Shown here piece by piece: positions 42,301-51,252 of a DNA stretch of 52,097 nt. Below the pieces are notes generated by a model. That model made no database searches, was not told the DNA's origin, and saw nothing but the letters and a program-made list of their open reading frames with translations. The position numbers and the translations under genes were made by a program. The first letter of the stretch is position 1, and each line of letters begins with the position of its first letter. Source of the stretch: Methanobacteriota archaeon (lineage in GTDB: Archaea > Thermoplasmatota > Poseidoniia > Poseidoniales > Poseidoniaceae); assembly GCA_002722695.1 (NCBI GenBank), contig PBMS01000014.1:5486-57582 (forward strand), read 5' to 3'.

Positions 42301-45300
42301 GGCGCGTCTTGCAGGACTTCCGGCTCGCCAAGTCACCGGATACGTCGGCGGAACATGGACCGGCGACGGGTACGCCGTGTATTCAACCGATGCCACCACG
42401 TGGTCCGAAGTGCGCCTCCAGCAGAACAGCGCAAACGGGAACACCGACCTTGGCTGGATTCCCTTCGATCCATGTCCACCTGCAGAGGAAGTTGAGATTG
42501 TCAACCAAACCATCTCAACCATGACGCTCGCCAGGGATGGAACCGAGACCGTCAGCGTCTCCGGCCAGCTTCGATACGTGGCCAACGGCACGCCCGTTCA
42601 AGACATTCGAGTCTTTTCCTACCTCACGCCGGTGGCCGACGCTGAGTTTGTGCCGGGGGCAGGCGCTACGCTTGAGCGCTTGCTCGACGAGAACCTGACC
42701 GACGCCAACGGGAATTTCGTCCTGACCGGTTTCCCCAACGCTCCAACCGCACCCGGCATGCACAACATCGTCATCGAACATCGCCAGTCCGGTTATGTTT
42801 CCAACGATGGGGTTGTGTTTGACGGATTCTTGAACCTCACCGACAACGCCAGCATCAACCACACCGCCCCCCTCGCCATCAACGCCCCTGTTGCCGGCGC
42901 TGGAGCCACAACGGTGCTTGAGGGACGGTTGGCTTTGGCCACCCAACCCACGGATGAAATCTTCAATCTCCCCAACCAGACCGTTTGGTTGTCCTACACC
43001 TCATCGGTGAGCGGTGCCCAGAACCTTTCCACCCAAACCGACGCCAGCGGTTCATGGACCATCACGCTCAATTTGAGCGAGGCTGAGAATCGTGGGAATC
43101 TCGGAGCCACCCTCGGCTTCTCGGGATGGCAAGACACGTCCGTTCCCTCAGCAACTCCGTCCTTGTTCCACCTCAACCCCACGACCACCTCCATCGTCCT
43201 CAACGTCACGGACGCTCCAAACTTGACGGCCACTCTTGAGGGGCCGCTCTCCAACAACAGCATCCTCCTGCTGGGGGACAACGTATGGGTGAACGGCAGC
43301 GCCCAATCGCTGGGCGCCACGCCGGTTGCGTTGACCGGGGACGTGCAGCTTGCGATTCGCGCCAACGGCTCGGGAGACTCGTGGTTTGAGGTGTTCAACG
43401 TAACCATAACCGGCGTGTTTTCAATTCCGTATCAGCTTCCCACCAACGTCGATGTGGCTGCAGGTGAAATTGAGGTGAGGGTCCGCTTCTTCCCAACCAC
43501 GTTGCCGGCAACCGACGACGCCAACATGAGCACGCCCGACCCGTATTTCCTACGTGGCCTGCTGAATTTCGAAGTCCAACCGTCTTCTCAAGTTCGCGGT
43601 CAAAACGCACTTGTTTCGGTTCAAGTCAACGACCACCGCGGCATTCCAGCAGGGGCAGATATCCTCGGAAATTACGACTTTGAGTTCGATGGCACGTGGT
43701 TCAACACCACCGTTGACCCGACCTTCGATCTCCTGGAGGTCACGCTTCTGCTCGATGCCAACCTGCGCTCGGGTGACTACCCCATCGACATCTCGTTCAA
43801 CGGCTCAGACCTCTACCAACCTTCCATCGGCAACGGTTCCATGCGTGTGATGGCCGACATCGGGTGGAACCTGTCCATCGCACAAGATTGGACGTTCATG
43901 GGCAACTCCACCCGGCTGTTTGGCGATGTTTACGACGCAGTCTACCTCAATCCTGTGGTGAACAACACGACGCTGATCACCGTTTCCTTGTTCACCGATT
44001 TCGGGCCCATCGATGTGGCTCAAGCCACGCTGAACAACAGCACGGGTACGTTCGACATTCCCATCACGATGCCCACCAGCCTTCCCTCCAACGCGTATGA
44101 ATTTGCGGTGGATTTCGACTTCTTGACTCAGGCCCCACCGGGCGGAGCCTACTACACCTTCGTCGACCCATCGGTGCCTCCGGCTGCACCAACGCTGATT
44201 TCCACGCTGGGTGGAATCATCACAGAAGTAGCGGTCGAGGCAGAGAGGAGTGCCTACATCGTTGAGATGAACGACACGATCGACTTTACCGCCAAAATCA
44301 CGGACATCGCTGACAATTCAAATGTTAGCGGTGCAGGCGTGGACTTCATTTGGGATTTCGGAAAGACCAACCAGACCCTCGGCGTCGTTGCGAGCAACAG
44401 CGAAGGGAACGCCACGTACTCGTTCACGCCCTCGGGCATTGCTCCGGGGTACTACGATGTTGGCATCGTGGTGCAAGACGACCTCACAGACCCGCTTGTT
44501 GCGGGCAACAGCCAGCGGTACGGTAATTCCACAACCATCAACGTCACCGTCCAGGTCACCAGCGCCATCACCATCGATTCCATTCCCAGCACGGTCACCG
44601 CCGGCCTACCGTTCAACGTCGTGGGCCAGGTTGACGATGCTGAAAACCTCAGTCGTGGTTTAATCTCAGCGGTTCGTTTGAACGTGTTCTGGCTGGAAAA
44701 TCCAGAGGAACTCCTCCTTACCAACTACGCCACAAGCACGAACGGGAGTTTCAACATGACCGTCCCGACGGACACGGCCAACAACGGAACCACACGCGGC
44801 CCACACACGCTGGTCATCAGCGTCGTGAACGACTCCTCTCCGTTCTATCTGACGGCCTCCGCTCAAGCTCCCATCCAAGTGATGGGTGTGTCTCTCCTCG
44901 AAAATCTGCAGCCGCTCAACGCCGTGGTGATCAACCGTGGAAACGACATCAACATGTCCGCCAAACTGGTCGAGGCGTCCGACATGTTTACACCACTCTC
45001 GAATTATGAAGTGGCCTTGCAGTTCCACGAAACGTGGCTCTCATCAACGATCACGGACGGGGAAGGTCTTGCCAATTTCACCTACACCGTTCCCTACGAC
45101 CACCCTCTTGGTCTCATCGTGGTTCAGATGATGTTCAACGGTTCCACCGACCTGCTGTCGACCAACGCCAACCTGACAAGCATCACGGTGCGTTCGTTGA
45201 CGTTCTTGGTCGTGGACAACATCGCCGCCAACCCGGTGGCAGGTGAATCGTTCAACATCAGCGGCCAAATTGTTTCGGACAACGGTTCGGGGCTGGTCGA

Positions 45301-48289
45301 GCGGGACAACACCGTCCTTGCCAACGCCAACATTCTGTTCTCCATCGACGGACAGCCTTCTGGTTTCACAGCCACCGGCGGTGCCGTGGGTGTGGACGGA
45401 TTCTGGAACGCCACCATTCGATTGAGCGAAACCTTCGCAGCCGGCACTCACGCCATGGAAGCAACCTACATCCCCAGCGTCAACTTCTACGTGGGCTCCG
45501 ACAACAACACGACCTTTGATTCACGAGGCTTCTCGGTCATGAACTTCATTCTGCCCTCGCTTGACGGCATTGGGCAACCGTCGCTCAACGACCGTACCGA
45601 ACGAGGAACGCCCGTTGAGTTCTCGGTCTTGCTGAGGGACAATCAGGGTGCTCCGTTGGCCAACCAAAGTGTGATCGTTTCACTGACGGCCACCCTCAAC
45701 GATGTCGCTCCCGTGCAGATAACGGTCCTGACCGCCGCCAACGGTTCCGCTTGGGGCAACCTAACGGTGCCGTCAAACATGACGGTGGGACCAGCGGACA
45801 TTCACGCCGATTACGCAGGCGTGGCGGGAACCACCGGCATCGTCGGAACCAACGCTTCCTCTCGGTTTGTTGTGCTTGGCCAAACCCAGGTCATCATCTC
45901 AGAAGCACCAACGGTTCTTGTCGCAGGCGACACACTCGTTGTAAACGGAACACTCCTCGACGATCTCGACATGGCGTTGCAGGAAAATGGACAGCCCGCC
46001 ACCGCCGTGGTTCACCTCCTCATCGACGGTGTACCGGTGGCGAGCATCGAGACCGACAACCAAACCGGGAGCTACGCCTTCACGTACACCCTCCCCGAAA
46101 ACACAGCAGCCGGACCTCATCAAATCACGGTTGAGTTCCGTGGTGGACGAGAGTGGGTTGACCCTGTGGGCTACGGCGATACAAACAATCCAGAGTATTA
46201 CTTGCCGAGCTCAGACACGGTGGAATTCAACGTCAGTGTGCCCACCAAGATTCTGCTCCTGACGGCGACCGGTGATGCCGACCGAGAGACGACGATGACC
46301 ATTCAAGGTCGGCTGCTCGATGTGGTGGACAACCCGCTCGCCAACCTCACGATCGAAATTTGGCTGGGTGGACAGTGGCTCACCAACACCACCACCGACG
46401 AAACCGGCGAATTCTCTGCCGTCCACCCCGTTCCCGCCGATGCCCCGCTTGGGCCTGTGGTTCTTGAGACCCGCTTCACGGGAACGGTGGCCTATCTACC
46501 AAGCAACGCTTCGGGCTTGTGGGAAATCTTCAGTCCCGTGCTCGTGACCGTTGACATCTCTTCCCCTGTGGCCGTGAATCAGACCGTTGCTATCACCGGT
46601 TCGGTGCTTGACAATCAACTCGACGGCGTCCCCAACCATGAAGTTCAACTCGTGGTGGAGGGCATCGTCATTACGACCTTGACCACAGATGCAAACGGAG
46701 ACTTTGCGTTCGACTGGATTGTCCCGGACATCTTCGACTTTGGCAACCGCACGCTGGTGGCGGAAGTGGCACCTCAGGGCTTCTATCGCAGCGGAGAGGG
46801 CAACGCGACGTTCTTCCTCTCCCATCGCTCGTGGGTCACGCTGGTGTTCGAGGACGGCATTGATGCCACCCGAGGGGACACGTGGGAACTCAGCGGTCGT
46901 CTCTACGACTTTGATACGGTTGATCGAGACGGATTGGTTGGATTCGACCTTCTGGTGAACCTTGACGGTACGACGCTGTTGACCACCACCACCGGAGCCG
47001 ACGGCGCGTGGAGCGCTACGGTACCCGCGACCATGGACTTGAGCCGAGGAGAACACACCATCACCGTGGTGTTTGAGGGAACCCAAGCCCACTTGGCTGC
47101 ACAGGCAGAGAACAGTGTCCGCGTGTGGGCGGACGTGGTGATTCAACTGGACACAGGGACGGATTCCAACGTTGTGACCCGATCCGACGCCACGTTCCAA
47201 GCCGTGTTCTATTCGGGATCGGTGAAGGAAGTGGGCGGCTCCGGAGAGGTGTTTGAAAACCTCGTGCTCTCCATCGGCAACGGCTCGGATTGTTTGGGCG
47301 GTCGTGAGGGTGCACGGTGCTTTGACACCAGCACGGTCTTCTGGAACAACGGCAACTTCTCGCTCAGCGCAACCGCACCGTATTGGCTCGAGGTTGGCTC
47401 GCAATACTTCTTCCTTGATGTATCTCGCAACGATACGTACTACCTCAACGCCGCAAGCACCAGCCAAACCGTGTTTGTTCAAGTGGACGCGGTCATCACG
47501 CCGGTCTTGCTCGAGGTCGTGGAAGACGAACAGGAAGAGGTTGGTGGTTCAATCACCGTCATTGCTCAAGACACCAACACAGGGTTGCCTGACATTGACG
47601 TCGTCGTTTACCTCTACGACTCGAATCAGTCGCAACTGGCCAACATCGGAACCAAAACCGACGAAACGGGGAAGGCCGTGTTCGTCTTCAACGCTGATCC
47701 ACCTTACGGAGACGCCGATGTGTGGGGTCAGTTGACGATGGACATCGTCATCAACGATCCTCGTCTTTCCGCCCGGAGCATCCAAGACTTCAATGCGCTT
47801 CGTGGCGAAGGCTTCGCTCCGCAGTACCAGTTTGCGGAGGAGCAAGCGGATACCCCGTGGTGGTCGTACCTCCTCGTCGTCTTGCTGGCTGCCTTTGTGG
47901 CTGGATGCGTGGTCATGTACCGCCGAAAACAAGCCGCAGACGACCTGCTCAAAGACGCAGCTGAAGTCTTTGCCTACACCGCCGAGTTGCTCGCAGCAGG
48001 TGACGCCACTCGCGAAGCAATTTTCACATGCTACCAAGATTTATGCGGTCTGCTCCAGCAACGCGGCTTCCTTCGACGGGACTTTGAAACGGTGCGAGAA
48101 TTCGAATTTGCCGTACGCCAAGCGCTTCATGGTGTTTCGGATGAGGCGCTCACCGCTCTCGACAACACTTTCGAAATGGCACGGTACAGCCGAGAAGAGA
48201 TGGGGGCTCAACATCAGGACGTTGCGGTGCAGGCTCTGACCCGAATCAGTTCCGAAATAGCTGAGATTCAGTCGATTCCCCAGCGGTGA
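39365..48289 (+). CDS. Giant surface protein: TSP3-like repeats, transglutaminase-like domain, Ig-like repeats, membrane helix and DUF4129-like tail
   Basis: About 2,974 residues in one frame. Order: signal segment (about 25-50); Asp-rich TSP3-like repeats to about 740 (DQDGDGLTYG, DSDNDGLPDGWEWKYG); a transglutaminase-like domain at about 900-1,045; then some 1,700 residues of beta-sandwich repeats resembling CNA-B/Big domains with many N-x-S/T sequons. A transmembrane helix (SYLLVVLLAAFVAGCVVMYR, about 2,835-2,855) leads to a cytoplasmic DUF4129-like domain (AIFTCYQDLCGLLQQRGF, FEMARYSREEMG). Transglutaminase plus DUF4129 is the TgpA-type pairing. Cys in GSCREFNTAF and Asp in WIPFDP are kept, but the usual catalytic His position (DAHxW) is Thr (DATTW). 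A GTG nine bases upstream (39356) is an alternative start. Function unknown. Confidence 0.85.
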   Translation: MLTGSNSSAAAVRSALAGRKKALKSLMLTSLMLLSTLASIQYAVVDVQAASDQDGDGLTYGLEYLMNTQPNDPDSDNDGLPDGWEWKYGLDPLSSTGADGAVADPDGDGMSNLQEYLYLQPSGWDNTNTASVLDNGVWWNGTVPVNDWNEEGALQFNQPACGDSGSDGTGSTILCDEDPVGNICTNGFDDDKDGFVDGADSDNDGDADCASDDDDGDGVADEDPAGWDTDGDGMPDGWEAANGLNATSPSNADGPNGDPDGDGLNNLMEYVNPTWTTMCGSSPCFRNGPDGIVTETTSPCDPVQGIGPGGCGTFTAEVDGITSTDPQRADTDGDGLNDSYEALTLLTDPTSSDTDNDGISDGVEVNGAYGNPAQASDPRDNNTDGDAFDDGEEDTNFNGVLDPGETDPTRREDSGDEDEDGIQNWEENLTCTLWDVADTDFGGINDGQERNISHGTDPCDSLVDFETNFVQYYTTNSSVEVGDGSGFNPGGGVGWFNVSGTWESFAYAAVQNNLLRGVSSGPSGTVSDVANRNGSFCHTDAVASGTLGTTQQYCDDDYEDSDGDGLADWQELLGTFGWFSNPSIADSDADGVDDFGEVSDNTDPNEPCTNLLDDDGDGINNYFENTTGCDLIYIGITNGSQDVWVTSSTNFDSDQGGVDDRTEYFDGTNPENDPSDDIQPDDFDGDGIPDAIENQTGTDWTNPDTDGGGMPDGLECPDMFWFVNCAGAPYDPFDPTDDVMTNGIVFYANNTSGTVDLNGDHRWRSITNDFYTGTSYAHLESVHPAQTLVIPVSNLTHLAPIGFANSTVQWNVQFTQPITTGQIPAPAYYSNVSFYFEPSANISRTNDTHMLTVVEGSIDQMIFQQPEYYFDWASLASTTVAGQGFPYELFLDERFTNDTSEYSYVRNVTFGVINDAGATDAYTTALALEDFITNGNATTEFKRNYNGSGTSSPVDVTLNVLEALKEGSCREFNTAFVTMARLAGLPARQVTGYVGGTWTGDGYAVYSTDATTWSEVRLQQNSANGNTDLGWIPFDPCPPAEEVEIVNQTISTMTLARDGTETVSVSGQLRYVANGTPVQDIRVFSYLTPVADAEFVPGAGATLERLLDENLTDANGNFVLTGFPNAPTAPGMHNIVIEHRQSGYVSNDGVVFDGFLNLTDNASINHTAPLAINAPVAGAGATTVLEGRLALATQPTDEIFNLPNQTVWLSYTSSVSGAQNLSTQTDASGSWTITLNLSEAENRGNLGATLGFSGWQDTSVPSATPSLFHLNPTTTSIVLNVTDAPNLTATLEGPLSNNSILLLGDNVWVNGSAQSLGATPVALTGDVQLAIRANGSGDSWFEVFNVTITGVFSIPYQLPTNVDVAAGEIEVRVRFFPTTLPATDDANMSTPDPYFLRGLLNFEVQPSSQVRGQNALVSVQVNDHRGIPAGADILGNYDFEFDGTWFNTTVDPTFDLLEVTLLLDANLRSGDYPIDISFNGSDLYQPSIGNGSMRVMADIGWNLSIAQDWTFMGNSTRLFGDVYDAVYLNPVVNNTTLITVSLFTDFGPIDVAQATLNNSTGTFDIPITMPTSLPSNAYEFAVDFDFLTQAPPGGAYYTFVDPSVPPAAPTLISTLGGIITEVAVEAERSAYIVEMNDTIDFTAKITDIADNSNVSGAGVDFIWDFGKTNQTLGVVASNSEGNATYSFTPSGIAPGYYDVGIVVQDDLTDPLVAGNSQRYGNSTTINVTVQVTSAITIDSIPSTVTAGLPFNVVGQVDDAENLSRGLISAVRLNVFWLENPEELLLTNYATSTNGSFNMTVPTDTANNGTTRGPHTLVISVVNDSSPFYLTASAQAPIQVMGVSLLENLQPLNAVVINRGNDINMSAKLVEASDMFTPLSNYEVALQFHETWLSSTITDGEGLANFTYTVPYDHPLGLIVVQMMFNGSTDLLSTNANLTSITVRSLTFLVVDNIAANPVAGESFNISGQIVSDNGSGLVERDNTVLANANILFSIDGQPSGFTATGGAVGVDGFWNATIRLSETFAAGTHAMEATYIPSVNFYVGSDNNTTFDSRGFSVMNFILPSLDGIGQPSLNDRTERGTPVEFSVLLRDNQGAPLANQSVIVSLTATLNDVAPVQITVLTAANGSAWGNLTVPSNMTVGPADIHADYAGVAGTTGIVGTNASSRFVVLGQTQVIISEAPTVLVAGDTLVVNGTLLDDLDMALQENGQPATAVVHLLIDGVPVASIETDNQTGSYAFTYTLPENTAAGPHQITVEFRGGREWVDPVGYGDTNNPEYYLPSSDTVEFNVSVPTKILLLTATGDADRETTMTIQGRLLDVVDNPLANLTIEIWLGGQWLTNTTTDETGEFSAVHPVPADAPLGPVVLETRFTGTVAYLPSNASGLWEIFSPVLVTVDISSPVAVNQTVAITGSVLDNQLDGVPNHEVQLVVEGIVITTLTTDANGDFAFDWIVPDIFDFGNRTLVAEVAPQGFYRSGEGNATFFLSHRSWVTLVFEDGIDATRGDTWELSGRLYDFDTVDRDGLVGFDLLVNLDGTTLLTTTTGADGAWSATVPATMDLSRGEHTITVVFEGTQAHLAAQAENSVRVWADVVIQLDTGTDSNVVTRSDATFQAVFYSGSVKEVGGSGEVFENLVLSIGNGSDCLGGREGARCFDTSTVFWNNGNFSLSATAPYWLEVGSQYFFLDVSRNDTYYLNAASTSQTVFVQVDAVITPVLLEVVEDEQEEVGGSITVIAQDTNTGLPDIDVVVYLYDSNQSQLANIGTKTDETGKAVFVFNADPPYGDADVWGQLTMDIVINDPRLSARSIQDFNALRGEGFAPQYQFAEEQADTPWWSYLLVVLLAAFVAGCVVMYRRKQAADDLLKDAAEVFAYTAELLAAGDATREAIFTCYQDLCGLLQQRGFLRRDFETVREFEFAVRQALHGVSDEALTALDNTFEMARYSREEMGAQHQDVAVQALTRISSEIAEIQSIPQR

Positions 48290-48292
48290 TCC

Positions 48293-48763
48293 TCACCACC
48301 GGAGGGTGAGGCGGCCGTGGCTGAAATCAGCCGAAAGCGAACCGGCTGCTTCGGTTGGGAGCGGAAACTCACGAACGAGGTTTGGTCCTTCGGGGTCTCG
48401 GACGTCCAACTTGACCACCGTGGCTTCCTCGGTTTCTTTGACGTGAAGTTGAATGGCTTTTTCCTCGGCCCCCAGCAAGGGTATGGTGAGTCCGTCAGGA
48501 TTCAATCGTCCATTGATGCCGTTCACGACCCACGCAAGAGCTCGCTCCGGGTGTTGTTCGGCCAACCCGGTTTCGGGGAGCATACCCGCCGTCACCAGAA
48601 CTTCAGTGTGTCGAAGCCGTACTTCTTCGAGATGGTTTGCTGAAGTCTCAAAGTTGGCTTGCAGCGTGGATGCGTCGGTTTGGAGACCTTCGTTGGTGGG
48701 TTGAGGTTGCTCTTCGGACAAGGGTTCGTCGGTGGCGATGTCCAGCGGCTTCCATTCTTCCAT
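48293..48763 (-). CDS. Small hypothetical protein with an Hsp20-like C-terminal domain
   Basis: From the ATG at 48763 the product is 156 residues. The N-terminal half is acidic and probably helical (a coiled-coil-like stretch near LQANFETSANHLEEVRLRHT). The last 60 residues (HVKETEEATVVKLDVRD, then REFPLPTEAAG and DFSHGRLTLRW) resemble the end of an alpha-crystallin/Hsp20 domain, where a REFxLP strand is followed by a GxLTLRx strand. The similarity is by eye and weak. The helicase gene ends 43 bases upstream on the same strand, and the giant surface gene ends three bases away, convergent. Confidence 0.5.
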   Translation of the reverse strand: MEEWKPLDIATDEPLSEEQPQPTNEGLQTDASTLQANFETSANHLEEVRLRHTEVLVTAGMLPETGLAEQHPERALAWVVNGINGRLNPDGLTIPLLGAEEKAIQLHVKETEEATVVKLDVRDPEGPNLVREFPLPTEAAGSLSADFSHGRLTLRW

Positions 48764-48806
48764 GAAAGTTGCACAAGCCGAGCCCACATGAACCTTCGGA
48801 CGTGGT

Positions 48807-50924
48807 TCATTCCGTCTCCAACGTGTGGTCCGGGTGGACTTTAGCGAAGAAACGCCGGGCAAATCGGCGAGTGGAATCCGCATCGCTGGAATCGTTCATG
48901 CGCAGGTCGCTCGGGAAACATGCGTTGTAGGTTCGGTCGGTGACGCGTCGGTCCAGAAGGACGATCAGTGCGCGATCACCGATGGAACGAATGGGTCTTC
49001 CCATCGCCTGCATGATGGCGTTTATGGCGGGCTGTGAGACGGTGTATCGCCACGCCAGATTTTTCCCGAAGCGTTCTTCTGCGTAGGTTTTCATTGACTT
49101 GGACAAAACCGACGGGGGTGAGTTGGGTATTCCAATGCAGGCAACGGCGTCCAAAGCACCGCTGTGGTAGTCCACGCCTTCGGAGAGACGAGCGCCGAAG
49201 ACGCCCGCCAACAACACTTTTCGGCCGTTGCGCTTTTGTTCAAGGAGCGTGTCCACGATTTGGTCCAAGTCGCCCTTGGCCCATTCTCGACTTTCTGATA
49301 TCAATCGTGTCCCCTTGAAATGACCTTCCAAAACCACTTCATTCAGCATGGCGTAGGATGGCAGGAACACCGCAACGTTTCCGGGCGCCGAGTCGACGAG
49401 GGCCTGAATGTGTGCACGAATGGCTCGAGTGTTCTCTGGACTTCGCTCGGTGTACTTGGTGGTCACATTTTTTGCGACCACGACCGGTCGTCGCATCGCA
49501 GCAAAGGGGGAAGGATACGCCACCGATGTTGTTCTTTCAGCCGGTAAGGCCAAGATGTTGGCGTACATGCTCGGTGGGTACAATGTTCCCGACATGAGCA
49601 GCCCTCCTGCAGACTGTTCAAACACGGGTTTGGAGACGAGCCCCGGGTCGAGGAGATGCGTGGTGATGCGACCGTCCTTTCCTTTGGTGTCGTAGATCAT
49701 CGTTAACGCGGGCGTGGATCCAAATTTCAGCAAGCAGTCCAGGATTTCAGCAACCTTGTGGGCGTTTGGTTCCATCGGACTCCCGTCGTCTCCGGCTTCC
49801 ATGTCCACATCGACGCTTTCGAGCACGTCTCTGAGTTGGTGAATTCGCACCGCTACGTCGACCTCGGGGTGCTGTGAAGACCGTGCTTGCAATTGTTGCT
49901 GTCCCGATTTTCCTTCAACCATGTCGCATGCGCGATGAAACACGTTCAACACGTCATCTATGTCGACTTCCGCTTCTTCATCTTGGCCCGATAAATTTCG
50001 CATGTACCCGTTGAAGAGGGCGTCAAACCCCCCACGTGAAGCTTTCACCACGTCAAACGCCCATGTCGCAAGACTGTGGGAAGGGGACAGTGCCTCTCCG
50101 CCTGGAACCTTCATCGCTTGGGCGAGAACGCCGGCGTATTCCTCCAGTTCCATTTGCGTGTTGCGAATCATCGTTCGTGTCAGCCGCTTTTCCAGCGTCA
50201 TGCGGATTCGATCGGGGAGATTGTGAGCTTCGTCCACCACGACGATGATGTCGTCCAGTGATAGGTCCATGGCCTTGAGACTCGACTCCCGCACGCCGTC
50301 ATCAAAGAGGTGGTTGTAATCGCCAACGAACACATCCGCGTCGCCGACGGCCTCTCTCGCGGCTTTCCACGGGCAGGTTTGGGCCGGCTCCCCGTGAACC
50401 GTGTGTGTTCGACTGATGTCGACCAGTTCATCGACGTGGAGCGGCGAGGCCAAAATACGCTCTTTCAACCCCGGAGCAGGGGTGATCCACGGCTTGCACG
50501 ACCGAGTCTTTCTGGCTTGGCTGCACAAAAGTGAGAACACGAGGGGGGATTCCTTGGCGAAGGGTTGGACGCACATGCCGGCCTGACCCACCATGTCCAC
50601 CAAGCGAACGGGCATCATCCCCTTTCGTCGTTCGTTGATGCGCCGAACGGTGTCAACCACAATTCGATGTTGGGTTTGACGAGAGGTCAGAAAAAAAACC
50701 GTTTTTTTCTGGGAGGAACGACCGGCCACCTCGAGTGCGGCGGCCAGCGACGCTGCGGTTTTTCCGATACCAGTCGGGGCTGCAGCGAGATGAAAACCTC
50801 CTCGAGAGAGGGCCTCAACACCGTCTTCAATCATCTCGAGTTGACCAGGACGAGGTTTGGAGTGAGCGAGAAAGGCGTGAGTGGAACTCTCCACATCAAC
50901 ACTCTGCTCCTTCATGTCTTCCAT
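48807..50924 (-). CDS. XPD/Rad3-family (DinG-like) superfamily 2 DNA helicase
   Basis: ATP-dependent 5'-3' DNA helicase of the iron-sulfur XPD/DinG group, 705 residues. Walker A is AAAPTGIGKTAASLAAAL, motif Ia FFLTSRQTQHRIV, and the DEAH box VVVDEAHNLPDRIR. Between motifs Ia and II are four cysteines (GMCVQ, LLCSQ, RSCKPW, QTCPW) placed like the [4Fe-4S] ligands of XPD. The C-terminal half has motif V/VI elements (GARLSEGVDYHSGALDAV, QAMGRPIRSIGDRALI). It is probably involved in repair or processing of DNA. A Shine-Dalgarno AGGAGGG lies about ten bases upstream of the ATG at 50924. Confidence 0.93.
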   Translation of the reverse strand: MEDMKEQSVDVESSTHAFLAHSKPRPGQLEMIEDGVEALSRGGFHLAAAPTGIGKTAASLAAALEVAGRSSQKKTVFFLTSRQTQHRIVVDTVRRINERRKGMMPVRLVDMVGQAGMCVQPFAKESPLVFSLLCSQARKTRSCKPWITPAPGLKERILASPLHVDELVDISRTHTVHGEPAQTCPWKAAREAVGDADVFVGDYNHLFDDGVRESSLKAMDLSLDDIIVVVDEAHNLPDRIRMTLEKRLTRTMIRNTQMELEEYAGVLAQAMKVPGGEALSPSHSLATWAFDVVKASRGGFDALFNGYMRNLSGQDEEAEVDIDDVLNVFHRACDMVEGKSGQQQLQARSSQHPEVDVAVRIHQLRDVLESVDVDMEAGDDGSPMEPNAHKVAEILDCLLKFGSTPALTMIYDTKGKDGRITTHLLDPGLVSKPVFEQSAGGLLMSGTLYPPSMYANILALPAERTTSVAYPSPFAAMRRPVVVAKNVTTKYTERSPENTRAIRAHIQALVDSAPGNVAVFLPSYAMLNEVVLEGHFKGTRLISESREWAKGDLDQIVDTLLEQKRNGRKVLLAGVFGARLSEGVDYHSGALDAVACIGIPNSPPSVLSKSMKTYAEERFGKNLAWRYTVSQPAINAIMQAMGRPIRSIGDRALIVLLDRRVTDRTYNACFPSDLRMNDSSDADSTRRFARRFFAKVHPDHTLETE

Positions 50925-50959
50925 CCATTGCCGACCCTCCTAAAGGATTCGCATACGGG

Positions 50960-51220
50960 TGACATGTTCCACTGCATCGAGCAAATGTGCCCAGAAATGT
51001 GGGGGCTGGGCACGGGAACCACCGCATCAACTGACGGGGGTGGAATCTGGGCCTCCCTGGCCGTCGTCCAGGGAAGCGTGTGGGGGTGTTTGGTTGTTGG
51101 AACCAAGGCCAAGGCGTGCACGACGGGCACGCTGATGCAGCGAGACAAAGCTTTGCAGGACAGGCCGGTCCTGCGAAACTCCAAGGGTGGCATCACCGAG
51201 GTTGTATCCCGAGTTTTGCC
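50960..51220 (+). ncRNA. Candidate structured RNA of unknown family
   Basis: The 328 bases between the helicase and the RHH gene hold no convincing gene but an unusual run of perfect hairpins: GTGCCCAG/CTGGGCAC (50987-50994, 51006-51013), TCCCTGG/CCAGGGA (51054-51060, 51068-51074), TTGGTT/AACCAA (51090-51095, 51101-51106), GCGTGC/GCACGC (51114-51119, 51127-51132) and GCAGGAC/GTCCTGC (51155-51161, 51168-51174). CTGCATC (50972-50978) can pair with GATGCAG (51134-51140) and enclose most of them. Four of the five stems extend by a G-T wobble on the plus strand where the minus strand would have A-C, so a plus-strand transcript is favoured. No RNase P or SRP RNA signature was found. Ends are approximate. 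Confidence 0.45.
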
Positions 51221-51252
51221 AATTCATCCCATCCCCTCCAGTCTCTCACCAT

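Noticed and set aside
46496-47482. A 328-codon minus-strand frame inside the giant surface gene
   Set aside because: Antisense shadow: the sense frame has coherent beta-domain repeats, and the antisense product shows no domain.
50940-51240. RNase P RNA or SRP RNA in the hairpin-rich gap
   Set aside because: I looked for the conserved GAGGAAAGTC-type and ACAGAA-type elements of RNase P RNA and the helix 8 GGAAGG/AGCAGC element of SRP RNA on both strands and did not find them. A covariance-model search is still the decisive test.
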